Assembly (NCBI GenBank): GCA_038207625.1
Contig: JBBQZO010000027.1
Span: forward strand, 22,364-86,363
Reading direction: 5' to 3'
Length of the DNA: 64,000 nt
Source of the DNA: JBBQZO01 sp038207625
Lineage (GTDB): Bacteria; Pseudomonadota; Gammaproteobacteria; Burkholderiales; Burkholderiaceae_D
Part shown: one piece after another, positions 8,353 to 17,507 of the stretch
Position numbering within the stretch: position 1 is the first letter of the stretch
How the letters are laid out: the number at the start of each line of letters is the position of its first letter
Program-made: the position numbers and the translations under genes
The notes under the pieces: model-generated
What the model was told of the DNA's origin: nothing
Seen by the model: the letters and a program-made list of their open reading frames with translations, nothing else
Database searches by the model: none

Positions 8353-9987
8353 TCATTCATCATGGCGTGCAGTGCTGCTGGCCAGTGCACTGTCGATCGC
8401 TTCGGTAAACGTCGCCAAATCGATTGGTTTGGTGAGATAGCGGAAAAAGCCGGCCCGTTTGCCGCGGCTGGTCTCGCCCAGCATCGCGCTGGCCGTGATC
8501 GCGATGATCGGTATGTGCGCCGTGCTGGGGTCGTCGTGCAAAATACGGCGCGTTTCGATGCCGTCGATGCCCGGCAGGTTCATATCCATCAGGATTACGT
8601 CGGGCAGATGACGGCGCGCCAGCTCGATGCCCAGGTGGCCATCGGCCGCTGGCAGCAGATCGAGGTCACTGCGCATGCGCAGCAGTTCCGTGACCAGAAT
8701 CAGGTTGGTCGGATTATCCTCTACATACAGCAGCGTCTTGCGCTCGTTGGGGCGTTGCGCCGGCGCGCCGCGCCGCGCGCCCGTACGGCCTGCATTGCGC
8801 GGCGTTTCAACCGGCGTGCAGGTAGCCAGTTCGATCCAGAAGGTGCTGCCGACCCCGACCAGGCTGGCCACACCGATGGCGCCCTGCATCGCCTCGACCA
8901 GACGTTTGGTCAGCACCAGGCCGATACCGGTGCCCTCCTCTTTCGACGCTTCCTGGCCTAGCCGATTAAACGGCTGGAAGATCGCCTCGAGCTGCGCCTG
9001 ATCGAGGCCGGCGCCAATATCCTGCACGGCAATGCGCACCCGCCCGCCCGGCTGCGGCAGGCAATTGACGGTCACCATGCCTTGCGCACGGTTGTATTTG
9101 ATGGCATTGGAGAGCAGGTTGATCAGGATCTGTTTGAGGCGGGTGCGGTCGGCCAGCACGTGCGCGTCGCCCGGCGCCGGGAAGCGCAAGCCGATTCCGC
9201 GCACGCTGGCTAAGGGATCGATCATGGTGCGGCATTCCCGCAACACGTCGCTCAGTGCGACCGCCTCAACGGACAAGGAGATCGTGCCCGACTCAACCTT
9301 GGCCAGGTCAAGCACTTCATTGATCAGCGCCAGCAGGTGTTTGCCCGACTTGACGATATGGTCGGCGAAGGCGCGTTTCTCCTCCAGCGTCGAGGGGAAT
9401 TTCTCCGAGCTGAGGATCTGGGCGAAGCCGAGGATCGCGTTGAGCGGCGTACGCAGCTCGTGGCTCATATTGGACAGAAAGTTGGACTTTTCCTGATTGG
9501 CCCGGTCCGCCTGCTTGCGTGCCAGTTCCAGGTCCACGTTGAGCGCGGCCAGTTCGATGGCGTGCTCGCGCAGGCGCCGCTCCAGCTTGACGTTTTCCAT
9601 GCGCAGCATGCGCGTCTCGAGCGCGCGCGCGAGGATGGGCAACACGGCCGACACCTTCAGCGGCTTGGTGACATAGTCGAGCGCGCCCACCTTCATGGCC
9701 CGTACGGCCGAGGCGATGCTGCCTTCGCCAGTCATGACGATGCAGGCGATGTCGGGATCGATTGCGCGCGCGGCCTGCACCAGCGCGATGCCGTCGATGC
9801 CCGGCATCATCAAGTCCGTCAGCAGCAGGTCGAACTTGGCCTCGCCCATCGCCGCCAGCGCTGCGTCGCCCGACACGAAGCCGACCGTGTCGTAGTCGCG
9901 CTCGCGCAAGGTGTCGCACAACGCGCGCATGTGCGCAGCTTCGTCGTCGACGATCAGAATGCGGGGAACGTAATCGGGCGCTGCCAT
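8353..9987 (-). CDS. Soluble hybrid kinase REC-HisKA-HATPase-REC
   Basis: 544 aa with no membrane segments. The N-terminal receiver has the phospho-acceptor Asp58 in LLLTDLMMP. A linker coiled coil leads to a HisKA domain with SNMSHELRTP (His about 176). The ATPase domain carries NLLSNAIKYN and GTGIGLVLTKR. The C-terminal receiver carries YVEDNPTN, ILMDMNLPG and YLTKPID. The start at 9987 has AGGAGA 6 nt upstream; an in-frame ATG 60 nt further up lacks this. It is the first gene of a three-gene operon with the binding protein and membrane hybrid kinase downstream. It probably receives phosphate from the membrane kinase or acts in parallel. The substrate and output are unknown. Confidence 0.9.
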   Translation of the reverse strand: MAAPDYVPRILIVDDEAAHMRALCDTLRERDYDTVGFVSGDAALAAMGEAKFDLLLTDLMMPGIDGIALVQAARAIDPDIACIVMTGEGSIASAVRAMKVGALDYVTKPLKVSAVLPILARALETRMLRMENVKLERRLREHAIELAALNVDLELARKQADRANQEKSNFLSNMSHELRTPLNAILGFAQILSSEKFPSTLEEKRAFADHIVKSGKHLLALINEVLDLAKVESGTISLSVEAVALSDVLRECRTMIDPLASVRGIGLRFPAPGDAHVLADRTRLKQILINLLSNAIKYNRAQGMVTVNCLPQPGGRVRIAVQDIGAGLDQAQLEAIFQPFNRLGQEASKEEGTGIGLVLTKRLVEAMQGAIGVASLVGVGSTFWIELATCTPVETPRNAGRTGARRGAPAQRPNERKTLLYVEDNPTNLILVTELLRMRSDLDLLPAADGHLGIELARRHLPDVILMDMNLPGIDGIETRRILHDDPSTAHIPIIAITASAMLGETSRGKRAGFFRYLTKPIDLATFTEAIDSALASSTARHDE

Positions 9988-10356
9988 GCGGTCTCCTTGC
10001 TGTGCCTCAATCGAAGAGGGAAGCGTGACGCGAAGCGGATACAACATATCCTATAGCAGAATGTGCTGATAAAACAAGGTTTTAAAGCTTGCAAGTGTTG
10101 AAGATCTGAAAAAAACGCGCGCACAGTGCCGACGCGCGATGCGGCGTTCCATGCGCCTGCGTCACAAGCCTTGCCCGTCAGCATCGCCCAGATCTAACTG
10201 GCACCGGCCGCGCGGGTTTTCTGTCGCCGCGGGCTGCATTCCATCAGTTGAAATGAGCATTCTGTCATTCTTTTGAGCGCGTGCCGCCGTTTTCAATTAG
10301 AGTAACCGCGTGCCGTTTTCGGGCCCGACTACCCACCCCAACGAGGAGACCAAACC
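9988..10356. other. Divergent intergenic region, no gene seen
   Basis: 369 bp between the kinase operon (minus) and the DUF885 gene (plus). The part nearest the kinase is AT-rich (about 10045-10110) and probably holds its promoter. GAGGAGA lies just before the ATG at 10357. I see no RNA gene, repeat family or convincing operator. Confidence 0.5.
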
Positions 10357-12144
10357 ATGCGCCCAACCATCAAGCCACTCTGCGCCAGTGTGCTGCTGCT
10401 GTCAATCGCGTTTACGCAGGCCCACGCCGACGATGCGACAGGCGAACTCGCCACCCGGCGCAAGGCACTTGACAGTTTGATCAAGGAACAGTGGGAATAC
10501 ACGCTGCGCACCAGCCCGGAAATGGCCTCGATGATCGGGGACAAGCGCTATAACGATCAATTGTCCGATAACTCGCAAAAGGCGATCGACGCCGACCTGG
10601 CCGCCGGCGCCGACTTTCTGAAGCGCTTCGAGGCGATCGACAGCAGCGGTTTTACGGCACAAGAGCAATTGAACAAGGATCTGATGGTGCGCTCGCTGCG
10701 CATGGGCGTTGAATCGGCCCGTTTCAAAGGCTGGGAAATGCCGGTGCTGCAAAACGCCGGCATCCATATCGAGTCGCCGCAAATGGCCTCGAATATGTCG
10801 TTCGACACCGTCAAGGACTACGAGGACTATCTGGCGCGCCTGCGCAAATTGCCGCGCGCGTTTGGCGAGACGACGATCCAGATGCAAAAAGGGGTAAAAG
10901 ACCATCTGATGCCGCCGCAATTTATCATTCCCAAGATCGCCCGCCAATGCGACGAGATCGCGGCCGCCAAACCGTCCGCGTCGGCGTTCGCAGAACCGCT
11001 ATCGAAGTTTCCCGCCACGTTTTCAAGCGCCGACAAGGCACGCTTGCGCAAGGCCATCCTGGGCGCCATCGCCAACGACGTCGACCCCGCGTACCGCAAG
11101 TTTTCCGCCTTCGTCAAGCATCAGTACGCGCCGCACGGTCGCAAGGAAGTGGGACTGTGGTCGCTGCCGGACGGCGCGGCGCGTTACAGCTTCCAGGCCA
11201 GAGCCTCCACCACCACCGACATGACGCCCGAACAGATCCACCAGGTGGGCCTGTCCGAAGTGCAGCGCATTGAAACGCTGATGCTCGGTGTGGCCAATAA
11301 ACTTGGCTACGCCGACACCAAGAGCTTCAATGCCAGCCTGACCGGCAATGCCGCCTTGCACCCGGCCTCGCGCCAGGCGCTGCTGGACCTGTACAGCAAA
11401 TACACCGATCAGATGTACGCCAAGCTGCCCGACCTGTTCACGCTGCTGCCCAAGGGCAAAGTGACGATCCGCCCGATCGAGGAATTTCGCGAAAAGGATG
11501 CCCCCGGCGCCGAATACAACCAGGGCACGCCGGACGGCTCGCGTCCTGGCCGCGTGATGGTCAACACGGGCGACTTTGCCAAGCGCCTGACGATCGGCGT
11601 TGAAACGACCGCGCTGCACGAGGGCGTGCCGGGTCATCACATGCAAATTGCGATCGCCCAGGAATTGCAGGACTTGCCGCCGTTCCGCCAGCAGGGCAAT
11701 TACACCGCGTACGCCGAAGGCTGGGCGCTGTACTCGGAACGTCTGGGCGAAGAACTGGGTTTCTACAGCGATCCGTACAGCTTCTACGGCCACCTGCAAG
11801 ACGAGATGCTGCGCGCGATCCGGCTGGTGGTCGATACCGGTCTGCATGCCAAGAAATGGAGCCGCCAGCAAGTAGTCGACTACTTCCATGCCCACTCCGG
11901 CATCGACGAGGTCGACGTGCAAAGCGAGACTGACCGTTACATCGTCTGGCCGGGCCAGGCGCTGGGATACAAGATCGGCCAGTTGAAAATCGTCGAACTG
12001 CGCGAATATGCAAAGACGCAGTTGGGTGCGCGTTTCGACATTCGCGCCTTCCACGATCAGGTGCTGGGTGCCGGTGCCTTGCCGATGGACGTGCTGGAGG
12101 CGCGCATCAAAAACTGGGTCCTGAGCCAACAAAAAGCGGCCTAA
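10357..12144 (+). CDS. Secreted DUF885-family protein, probable metallopeptidase
   Basis: 595 aa. The N-terminus is a signal peptide ending near Ala24 (AHA-DD), so the mature protein is periplasmic or outer-membrane associated. The DUF885 hallmark LHEGVPGHHMQ lies at about residues 420-430 (His421, Glu422, His427, His428) and is a likely metal-binding HExxxxHH arrangement. DUF885 proteins are often considered zinc carboxypeptidase-like, but the substrate is unknown. The start is fixed by GAGGAGA 6 nt upstream. The gene stands alone and converges on the TAXI gene. A short inverted repeat (12158-12185) follows the stop. Confidence 0.88.
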   Translation: MRPTIKPLCASVLLLSIAFTQAHADDATGELATRRKALDSLIKEQWEYTLRTSPEMASMIGDKRYNDQLSDNSQKAIDADLAAGADFLKRFEAIDSSGFTAQEQLNKDLMVRSLRMGVESARFKGWEMPVLQNAGIHIESPQMASNMSFDTVKDYEDYLARLRKLPRAFGETTIQMQKGVKDHLMPPQFIIPKIARQCDEIAAAKPSASAFAEPLSKFPATFSSADKARLRKAILGAIANDVDPAYRKFSAFVKHQYAPHGRKEVGLWSLPDGAARYSFQARASTTTDMTPEQIHQVGLSEVQRIETLMLGVANKLGYADTKSFNASLTGNAALHPASRQALLDLYSKYTDQMYAKLPDLFTLLPKGKVTIRPIEEFREKDAPGAEYNQGTPDGSRPGRVMVNTGDFAKRLTIGVETTALHEGVPGHHMQIAIAQELQDLPPFRQQGNYTAYAEGWALYSERLGEELGFYSDPYSFYGHLQDEMLRAIRLVVDTGLHAKKWSRQQVVDYFHAHSGIDEVDVQSETDRYIVWPGQALGYKIGQLKIVELREYAKTQLGARFDIRAFHDQVLGAGALPMDVLEARIKNWVLSQQKAA

Positions 12145-12157
12145 TCCCTGCTGTCGG

Positions 12158-12185
12158 GCCTGCCATCGCGCTGTCGGTGGCAGGC
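12158..12185 (+). terminator. Inverted repeat after the DUF885 gene, no U-tract
   Basis: GCCTGCCA and TGGCAGGC form 8 bp arms around a 12 nt loop, 13 nt after the stop codon at 12144. There is no run of T behind it, so it may be a Rho-assisted 3' end or only a stability hairpin. Confidence 0.35.
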
Positions 12186-12350
12186 ATGGCCCCGCTAACC
12201 CGCGTTGGCACGCCAGCGGCGATGGCATGCCGGGGCCACGTGGAACGTTCTATGTACCGCTTTGCGAATGTGCGCCATACGATGCGCCGCACACACCGGC
12301 GCAAGCCGTTCGCGCGCACGATACACGTCCACCGGGGTCATGCCCGTTCG

Positions 12351-12372
12351 GCGCGGGGACACTGCCCCGCGC
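12351..12372. terminator. GC-rich hairpin between convergent genes
   Basis: GCGCGGGG / CCCCGCGC, perfect 8 bp arms with a 6 nt loop, lies 16 bp beyond the TAXI gene stop (12388, minus strand). It lacks a U-tract in either direction. It could delimit both convergent transcripts. Confidence 0.35.
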
Positions 12373-12387
12373 AGCGGCAGCATTCCG

Positions 12388-13752
12388 TCAGGCGAGGTCG
12401 CGCTTTGCCAATGGGTCAACCGCTTGCAGCAACAGCGTATTGCGCACGAAGCAGATGTGGCCGCGCAAGCCATAGAACAGGTCGCCGAACGCGGCCGGCA
12501 CGACGATTTTGCTGACCGTGCTTTCGATGTGATCGAGGTGGCGCAACAGCTCCTCGCGCTTCTTCGGGTCGACCGAGGGCTTGAAAGCGTCCCGCTCCAG
12601 ATCGAGCAGTACGCGGTACCAGCGGTGGATGCGCGACTCGATGCGCCATCGGTAGATCGCCGGTGCCAGTTTTAAAGCGGGAATAAGCAGCAAGGCCAAG
12701 GGGACGACGACGGCGATGATGCGCGTGATGACGCTGGCGATCCCGAACGGGAAGCTGCGGTAGAGAAAACTCTTGCCCGACGCATAGTAGCGTTTCGCGT
12801 CGTCGCTGATCTTGAATTCGTTCTCTTGCGCGACCGGGAACTCGCCACGTTTCTTGAACAGCCCAGGCGTGCCATGCACTTCGCGCGCCGCCTCCAGCAG
12901 CAGATCGGACAGCGCCGGATGCAGGCTGTCGCGCGCGATGATCTCGACGGTCGGGCCGATCAGCAAGGTGTCCTCGGCGGGAATGTCCTTGCCGAAATCG
13001 AGCGCACCTTTTGGCAACGTGAGCTTGTTCAAATAGTGGATGCGCCGCGTGTAAGCGTCAGCCTGGCTGAAGCTGAACAGGCGGATATCGGCCTCGTGCA
13101 TCAGTTCGCGCATCATCTCGCTCGACGTCGAGTCGCCCATGACGAAGATCGCATCGACCCGGTTCGCCAGCAAGGCGCGCACCAGCTCGGCGTCGGGCGT
13201 GTCGACGAAGCGGGTATCTGCGCCAGGCTCGATGCCGTTACTTTTGAGTAGCGCTAGTGCCAAGGTGCGCGTGCCGCTGCCCTCCTCGCCGATATCGAGC
13301 CGCAGACCCTTGAAGTCCGACAACAGGGCCTTTGGGGGGCCGCGGTAGAACACCATCAACGGTTGGTAGGACACGCTGCCCAGCGACACCAGCTTGCCAG
13401 CCCCGCTGGCGCCCACTTCGCCGCCCAGCACGAAGCCGACGTCGACCGCCACTTTGGGGTTGGACAGCAGGTGGAAATTGTCGATCGACCCGCCGGTGGC
13501 GACGACCTTGACCTTGACGCCCTCGCGCGCGAGTATCGTCTTGTACTTCTCGGCGTTCTTTGCAAACGCGCTACCGGGCGGCCCGCTGGCGATAGTGATG
13601 CTGTCGGGCGCGGAAAAATTCATGAACGTGAGGATGGCCGCGCCGATCAGCAGGCCCATGGTGAGTATCACCGCGACCGACACAACCTGCCCTTTTCCGA
13701 ACAAACCGGTGAGCTTGGCAAGCATTCTGGCGAGATACACGCGCGGGCTCAT
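12388..13752 (-). CDS. TAXI-family TRAP-type solute-binding protein with C-terminal membrane helix
   Basis: 454 aa. One N-terminal hydrophobic helix (about residues 24-45) is followed by a TAXI-type binding domain (SITIASGPPGSAF, ATGGSIDNFHLL, DIGEEGSGTRTLA). A second strongly hydrophobic segment lies near residues 345-365 (VITRIIAVVVPLALLLIPAL), then a basic cytoplasmic tail of about 90 residues with coiled-coil character. Canonical TAXI proteins are free periplasmic receptors for TRAP transporters. Here both ends are anchored and no DctM-like permease is adjacent, so a sensing or scaffolding role is possible. The start at 13752 (MSPRVYLARM) is preferred over an in-frame start 45 nt upstream, although neither has a strong ribosome site. 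Confidence 0.8.
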   Translation of the reverse strand: MSPRVYLARMLAKLTGLFGKGQVVSVAVILTMGLLIGAAILTFMNFSAPDSITIASGPPGSAFAKNAEKYKTILAREGVKVKVVATGGSIDNFHLLSNPKVAVDVGFVLGGEVGASGAGKLVSLGSVSYQPLMVFYRGPPKALLSDFKGLRLDIGEEGSGTRTLALALLKSNGIEPGADTRFVDTPDAELVRALLANRVDAIFVMGDSTSSEMMRELMHEADIRLFSFSQADAYTRRIHYLNKLTLPKGALDFGKDIPAEDTLLIGPTVEIIARDSLHPALSDLLLEAAREVHGTPGLFKKRGEFPVAQENEFKISDDAKRYYASGKSFLYRSFPFGIASVITRIIAVVVPLALLLIPALKLAPAIYRWRIESRIHRWYRVLLDLERDAFKPSVDPKKREELLRHLDHIESTVSKIVVPAAFGDLFYGLRGHICFVRNTLLLQAVDPLAKRDLA

Positions 13753-13983
13753 GTCGACACGCCCCCGGAAGGGCGAGACGCAGCCGATGGCGCGCACGGC
13801 TTGTTCGACGGTTGGTGATCAGCGCAACTGGGCATGGGCCTGCTCTCTTTCTGGTTTGATCTGCATGCGTCGAGGCGGCCACACAGGCGCGTCAGCACAG
13901 GCCTTAGCGCGTTACACTATTTTTGAGCCTGCATTTTTACACAGAACGACCGGACACGAGCGGGTACGCGGATAAGTGCCCAA

Positions 13984-14019
13984 GCGACTAGACGACTAAG
14001 CGACTAAACGACTAAGCGA
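13984..14019. repeat. 8-bp tandem repeat (A/G)CGACTA(A/G), 4.5 copies
   Basis: GCGACTAG, ACGACTAA, GCGACTAA, ACGACTAA and then GCGA follow head to tail, with a 16 bp super-period. The array overlaps the last two bases and the stop codon of the Dabb gene (14012-14014). It gives that gene's 3' end repeated TAG/TAA-like triplets. It probably arose by slippage. Confidence 0.75.
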
Positions 14020-14314
14020 TCGCGTAGTCAAACACCAGCGCGCTCTCGAGCACTGGGGTCAGGCGCGCCACGAACGCCTGGTGGGCCGGGTGCGGCAGGT
14101 AGGCGTCGCGCGCGGCCACATCGGCAAAGCTGACCACCACGGCGTGGGTATAGCCCTGTGCCATCCCTTCCGTGCTGATGTTGGGCCCCTGCTCGACGCT
14201 CAATATCCCGTCGATCTGATTGGCCAGCGCCGCAAAATCGGCCAGGCACGCGGCCTGCTCGTGTTGCGGGCAGGTGGCGGCGAAACGCAGCAGTACCATG
14301 TGTCGTACAGTCAT
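14012..14314 (-). CDS. Dabb (stress-responsive A/B barrel) domain protein
   Basis: 100 aa, one small dimeric ferredoxin-like Dabb domain. Typical features are the opening MTVRHMVLLRF, the central YTHAVVVSFAD strand and the closing HPAHQAFVARLTPVLE helix with FDYAIA. Members are stress-induced proteins or act as small cyclases or decarboxylases; no catalytic assignment is possible here. A second Dabb gene lies at 21853-22155. The stop codon sits inside an 8 bp tandem repeat. Its nearest upstream neighbour is a GNAT gene 65 bp away, perhaps cotranscribed. Confidence 0.88.
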   Translation of the reverse strand: MTVRHMVLLRFAATCPQHEQAACLADFAALANQIDGILSVEQGPNISTEGMAQGYTHAVVVSFADVAARDAYLPHPAHQAFVARLTPVLESALVFDYAIA

Positions 14315-14379
14315 TGATCAGAGTCCTTTTCGTGTGAGGGAAAGCGCGCAGACTGCGTCGTCGCAACGCGCCGGTTCAG

Positions 14380-14814
14380 TTAAAAATCGCGTTCCATGTT
14401 GACGTGGGCGATGCCCGCCTCGAAGAACGGTTCGCCCTTGCGAGTGAAACCGTGGCGCTGGTAAAACGGTTCGGCGTGGATCTGCGCACTGAGCGCCACG
14501 TGCACGTCGCCGCGCACTTTTGCCTTGGCCATCAAGGCCTGCAACAGCTGGCCGCCGACGCCGCTGCCGCGTACGTTTTTGCGCACCGCCATGCGCCCGA
14601 TATGGCCGTCGGGCAGCAAGCGTCCGGTGCCAACGGGTATGCCATGCGCATCGTAGGCGACAGCGTGCAGGCACAGCGGGTCCATCGCGTCGAGTTCGAT
14701 TTCGCTCGGCACGCCCTGCTCTTCAACGAATACTTCAAAACGAATGGTCTGGGCGTCGGTGCGCAGGGCGGTCCAATCGCCAAACCGGATGTCACAGGTG
14801 CTTACGCTGGTCAT
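14380..14814 (-). CDS. GNAT-family N-acetyltransferase
   Basis: 144 aa. The acetyl-CoA-binding motif A is visible as RMAVRKNVRGSGVGGQLL (the Q/RxxGxG/A loop). It is preceded by VGTGRLLPDGHIG and followed by the beta5 region FYQRHGFTRKGEPF, which resembles the YjcF/ElaA branch of GNATs with small-molecule or unknown acceptors. The ATG at 14814 is chosen (MTSVSTCDIRFGDW); an in-frame GTG 42 nt upstream would add an unsupported tail. No ribosome site is obvious. The likely acceptor is not predictable. Confidence 0.85.
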   Translation of the reverse strand: MTSVSTCDIRFGDWTALRTDAQTIRFEVFVEEQGVPSEIELDAMDPLCLHAVAYDAHGIPVGTGRLLPDGHIGRMAVRKNVRGSGVGGQLLQALMAKAKVRGDVHVALSAQIHAEPFYQRHGFTRKGEPFFEAGIAHVNMERDF

Positions 14815-14913
14815 GGTGCTGTCGGGAGGGTTGTTCAAGTGAGAATTGTCGCACACCTGGCGGCGTGCGACGTGGCACGAGCGGAACTGACGCAGCGCCG
14901 CGCGTGCCGGCCA

Positions 14914-17154
14914 TCAGAAGGACATTTCCAGCATCGCCCGAACAACTGCGCTGGTCGGGGTGATGGTGCGCTCGCGCTGGGTACCACTGGCGTCGACGTA
15001 GCTCGACTCGGTGATATTGTTCTGATGCAGGGCGTTCGCGAACGACAGACGCAGCTGCTGTTTTGGCGCGAATTTCCACAAGGCGTACATGTCGAGCGAA
15101 CGCTTGGGTACCGAGTAGGCATACTGGTTCACGGAAATGCGCACCGGACCGCCGCTCTGGAAGCTGTAGCTGCCGCCCAGCGTCAGGCGCGGGTGCAGCT
15201 TGTAATCGGCCCCGACGGTGCCGCTAAAGGGCGTTTGCTGGTCAAGCCGGTTATCCGGACCGGGCACCGTGGTCAGCGTCGACCAGTTGCGCGCAGCGTT
15301 GGCGCGCATGTCGATGGCGGGCGCATCTTTCCATAGCGCGCGCAGCGGCAGTTTCGCTTCCAGTTCGATGCCGCGCGTGTTGGCGACGCCGTCGTTGACC
15401 GGCATCGACACCCACAGGCCATTGCTGGCCAGCGACACCTGGTTGTGGGTGATGTCCTGGATGCGGCGCACGAAGGTGCTGGCCGTGAGCAGGCCGCCGT
15501 CGGGCAGGTAGTGTTCGAACGACAGATCCATGCCCCACGCCAGTTCCGGCTTGAGCAGCGGATTGCCCTGCGTGTCCGGGCTGGTGGCGCTGTTATTGTT
15601 GGAGGCGAAGCGGCGCGGGATCAGACTGTTGACGGACGGCGCCTTGTAGGTGCGCGTGATGCCGAAGCGCACCTGGTCGTTTTTACTGTCGGGCAGCTTC
15701 CACAGCGTCTGGAACAGCGGACTCCACACGCTCGACTTGTTGTCGATGGCGTTGTAGGTGTTGCCCTCGCTGCGCGTGTCGATGCCTTCCCAGCGCAGAC
15801 CGAAATACACCGACCAGCGCTGGGTGATATTCCATTCATCTTGGGCGAACAAGGCCAGTCGGCCCACGGTGGCGTCAAAGTACTGGTCCAGGTCTGCCGC
15901 CTGCGCGTAGGCGGGCAGGTTCGGTTGGGCGACGACGGCCGTTTCGCGCTGGATGCGGTTTTCGTTACGTCGGCTGTAAGCGGCGTCCCAGCCGATCGCC
16001 AGCGCGTGGTTCTCGATGATCGGCGTCGAATATTTGCCGTTGGCGGTGACGCCCTTGTCGCTCGATCCGGAGGTGATCAGGCGGTTCAGTGCCAGCACGT
16101 CGTTGCCGATGTACTGCTCGGACGGCGCTGTCGACTGGCGATGGTTGTAGTTCACGCCTAACTTGGTGTCGAGCTTGGCGCCGCCGGCCAACTTGCGGTT
16201 CCACGACAGGTCGGTGCGCACCATCTCGAAGTCCGAATTGACGTCGATGATGGTGCCCGTATATTGGGGCGCGGCACCGAGCAAGGTCGCCACGTTGCCG
16301 CCATTGTGGGCATCGAAACGGTTGATATTGATGAAACTTTGCGACGTCAGCACATCGCCCGGACCGAGCGTGAAATTGATGCGCGGCGACAGGTTAATAC
16401 TCTGAAAGCTGCCGTGACTGAAATTCTCCCCGTCGCGCAGCATCACGTCGCTCCCGGCCGCATCCTGCGCGCTGCTGATGTCGCGCGAAGGACGGTTGAA
16501 TTTGGCATACGTCAGTCCGCCGCCGATTGCGTACGACAGCGGGCCCTTGCGGTCGGAGAACTGAAAATTGACGCTGCTGCCAAGTTTGCCGTTTTCCTGT
16601 TGGGCGCCGGCCTTGATTTCTCGCTGCGCCGTCACGATCGCCCTCTTGAGTACGATGTTGATGGCGCCGGCGATGGCCTGGGTGCTGTACTCGGCTGTTG
16701 CCGCGCGCATGATCTCGATGCGCTCAATCATGTCCGGGGTCAGGGAGTCGAGTGAAAAGCCGGCCGGGCTGGGTTCGCCATTCAGCATGACCTGGGTGTA
16801 GCCGCTACCCAGGCCACGCATGCGGATATCTCCGCCGCGCCCTTGCACACCGCCGACGGTGACACCTGGCAAGCGCTTGAGCACTTCGCCGACGGTGGTG
16901 TCGCCGTTGCGCAAAATCTCCTCCTGGGTCACGACGATCTTGGTGGCGGTATCGTTGCGCCGCGCGTCATACGACGCGGCCGCGCCCTTGATCTCCACTT
17001 TCTGGACCGGCGCCGGTTCGACCGGGGCGGTGGCCGGCGCGGCTGCGCTCGCGGCGACGACCTGATCGGCGGCATAGGCGTTGAACATGCCAAAGATCAC
17101 GGGGGATGCGAGCAGCAGGCGGCGAATCAAGCGGGGAGAAGACGATGCGGACAT
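14914..17154 (-). CDS. TonB-dependent outer-membrane receptor
   Basis: 746 aa. A signal peptide with a hydrophobic core (LLLASPVIFGMFNAYA) is followed by a proline/alanine-rich linker. A plug domain follows (VGEVLKRLPGVTVGG, GRGGDIRMRGLGSGYTQVMLNG, SLTPDMIERIEIMRA, AIAGAINIVLK), then a beta-barrel ending in the aromatic terminal strand VVRAMLEMSF, as expected for BAM recognition. It imports siderophores, cobalamin, sugars or other large nutrients using TonB energy; the ligand cannot be told. No Fur box, TonB/ExbBD or periplasmic-binding gene is adjacent. The start at 17154 is the Met that gives a proper signal peptide; longer readings add an unlikely 77 residues. Confidence 0.93.
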   Translation of the reverse strand: MSASSSPRLIRRLLLASPVIFGMFNAYAADQVVAASAAAPATAPVEPAPVQKVEIKGAAASYDARRNDTATKIVVTQEEILRNGDTTVGEVLKRLPGVTVGGVQGRGGDIRMRGLGSGYTQVMLNGEPSPAGFSLDSLTPDMIERIEIMRAATAEYSTQAIAGAINIVLKRAIVTAQREIKAGAQQENGKLGSSVNFQFSDRKGPLSYAIGGGLTYAKFNRPSRDISSAQDAAGSDVMLRDGENFSHGSFQSINLSPRINFTLGPGDVLTSQSFININRFDAHNGGNVATLLGAAPQYTGTIIDVNSDFEMVRTDLSWNRKLAGGAKLDTKLGVNYNHRQSTAPSEQYIGNDVLALNRLITSGSSDKGVTANGKYSTPIIENHALAIGWDAAYSRRNENRIQRETAVVAQPNLPAYAQAADLDQYFDATVGRLALFAQDEWNITQRWSVYFGLRWEGIDTRSEGNTYNAIDNKSSVWSPLFQTLWKLPDSKNDQVRFGITRTYKAPSVNSLIPRRFASNNNSATSPDTQGNPLLKPELAWGMDLSFEHYLPDGGLLTASTFVRRIQDITHNQVSLASNGLWVSMPVNDGVANTRGIELEAKLPLRALWKDAPAIDMRANAARNWSTLTTVPGPDNRLDQQTPFSGTVGADYKLHPRLTLGGSYSFQSGGPVRISVNQYAYSVPKRSLDMYALWKFAPKQQLRLSFANALHQNNITESSYVDASGTQRERTITPTSAVVRAMLEMSF

Positions 17155-17507
17155 GGGCGAGTGTGTGAATGAACAAGGGTGGAATGGTTGCACTGCCAGT
17201 CCTGCGGCGCCAGCAAATTGGGACAGACTGCAGGATTCGGGGTACAAAGCGCAATATTGTATGCGCGCCCCAACCTTGCCGCCAAGAAAAGAAATGTATC
17301 CGAGCGTATACATATCGACGCCCCTGCCCTTGACGCAGCGTGCTCGTTGGCCTGGCCAGCAGCACCACGTCAAGTGACTGGCCACGCCAACATGGCGCCA
17401 AACGCACGCACATAATGCAGATAGCGCGTCTTCCGCATGATCAACGAAGTACCGATGATGGTGGTGACGGCGCGATTTGGCGAGCCGTCACTTAAACGGA
17501 GTTGAAC
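17155..17507. other. Divergent intergenic region between TonB receptor and MFS gene
   Basis: 353 bp with no gene seen. It contains an inverted repeat ATGTAT-N8-ATACAT (17294-17313), described separately, and an AT-rich stretch around 17250-17315 likely to hold promoters for one or both divergent genes. Confidence 0.5.
17294..17313. promoter_or_regulatory. Inverted repeat ATGTAT-N8-ATACAT, candidate operator
   Basis: Perfect 6 bp arms separated by 8 bp lie 140 bp upstream of the TonB receptor start and 194 bp upstream of the MFS start. The size and symmetry suit a dimeric TetR- or GntR-type repressor. The regulator is not identified and no regulator gene is adjacent. Confidence 0.4.

Noticed and set aside
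7282..8961. 559-codon open frame on the plus strand
   Set aside because: Antisense shadow of the NMT1-like receptor gene and the hybrid kinase gene.
14815..14856. GTG-initiated N-terminal extension of the GNAT gene
   Set aside because: It adds 14 residues not expected in the family; the ATG at 14814 gives a normal N-terminus.
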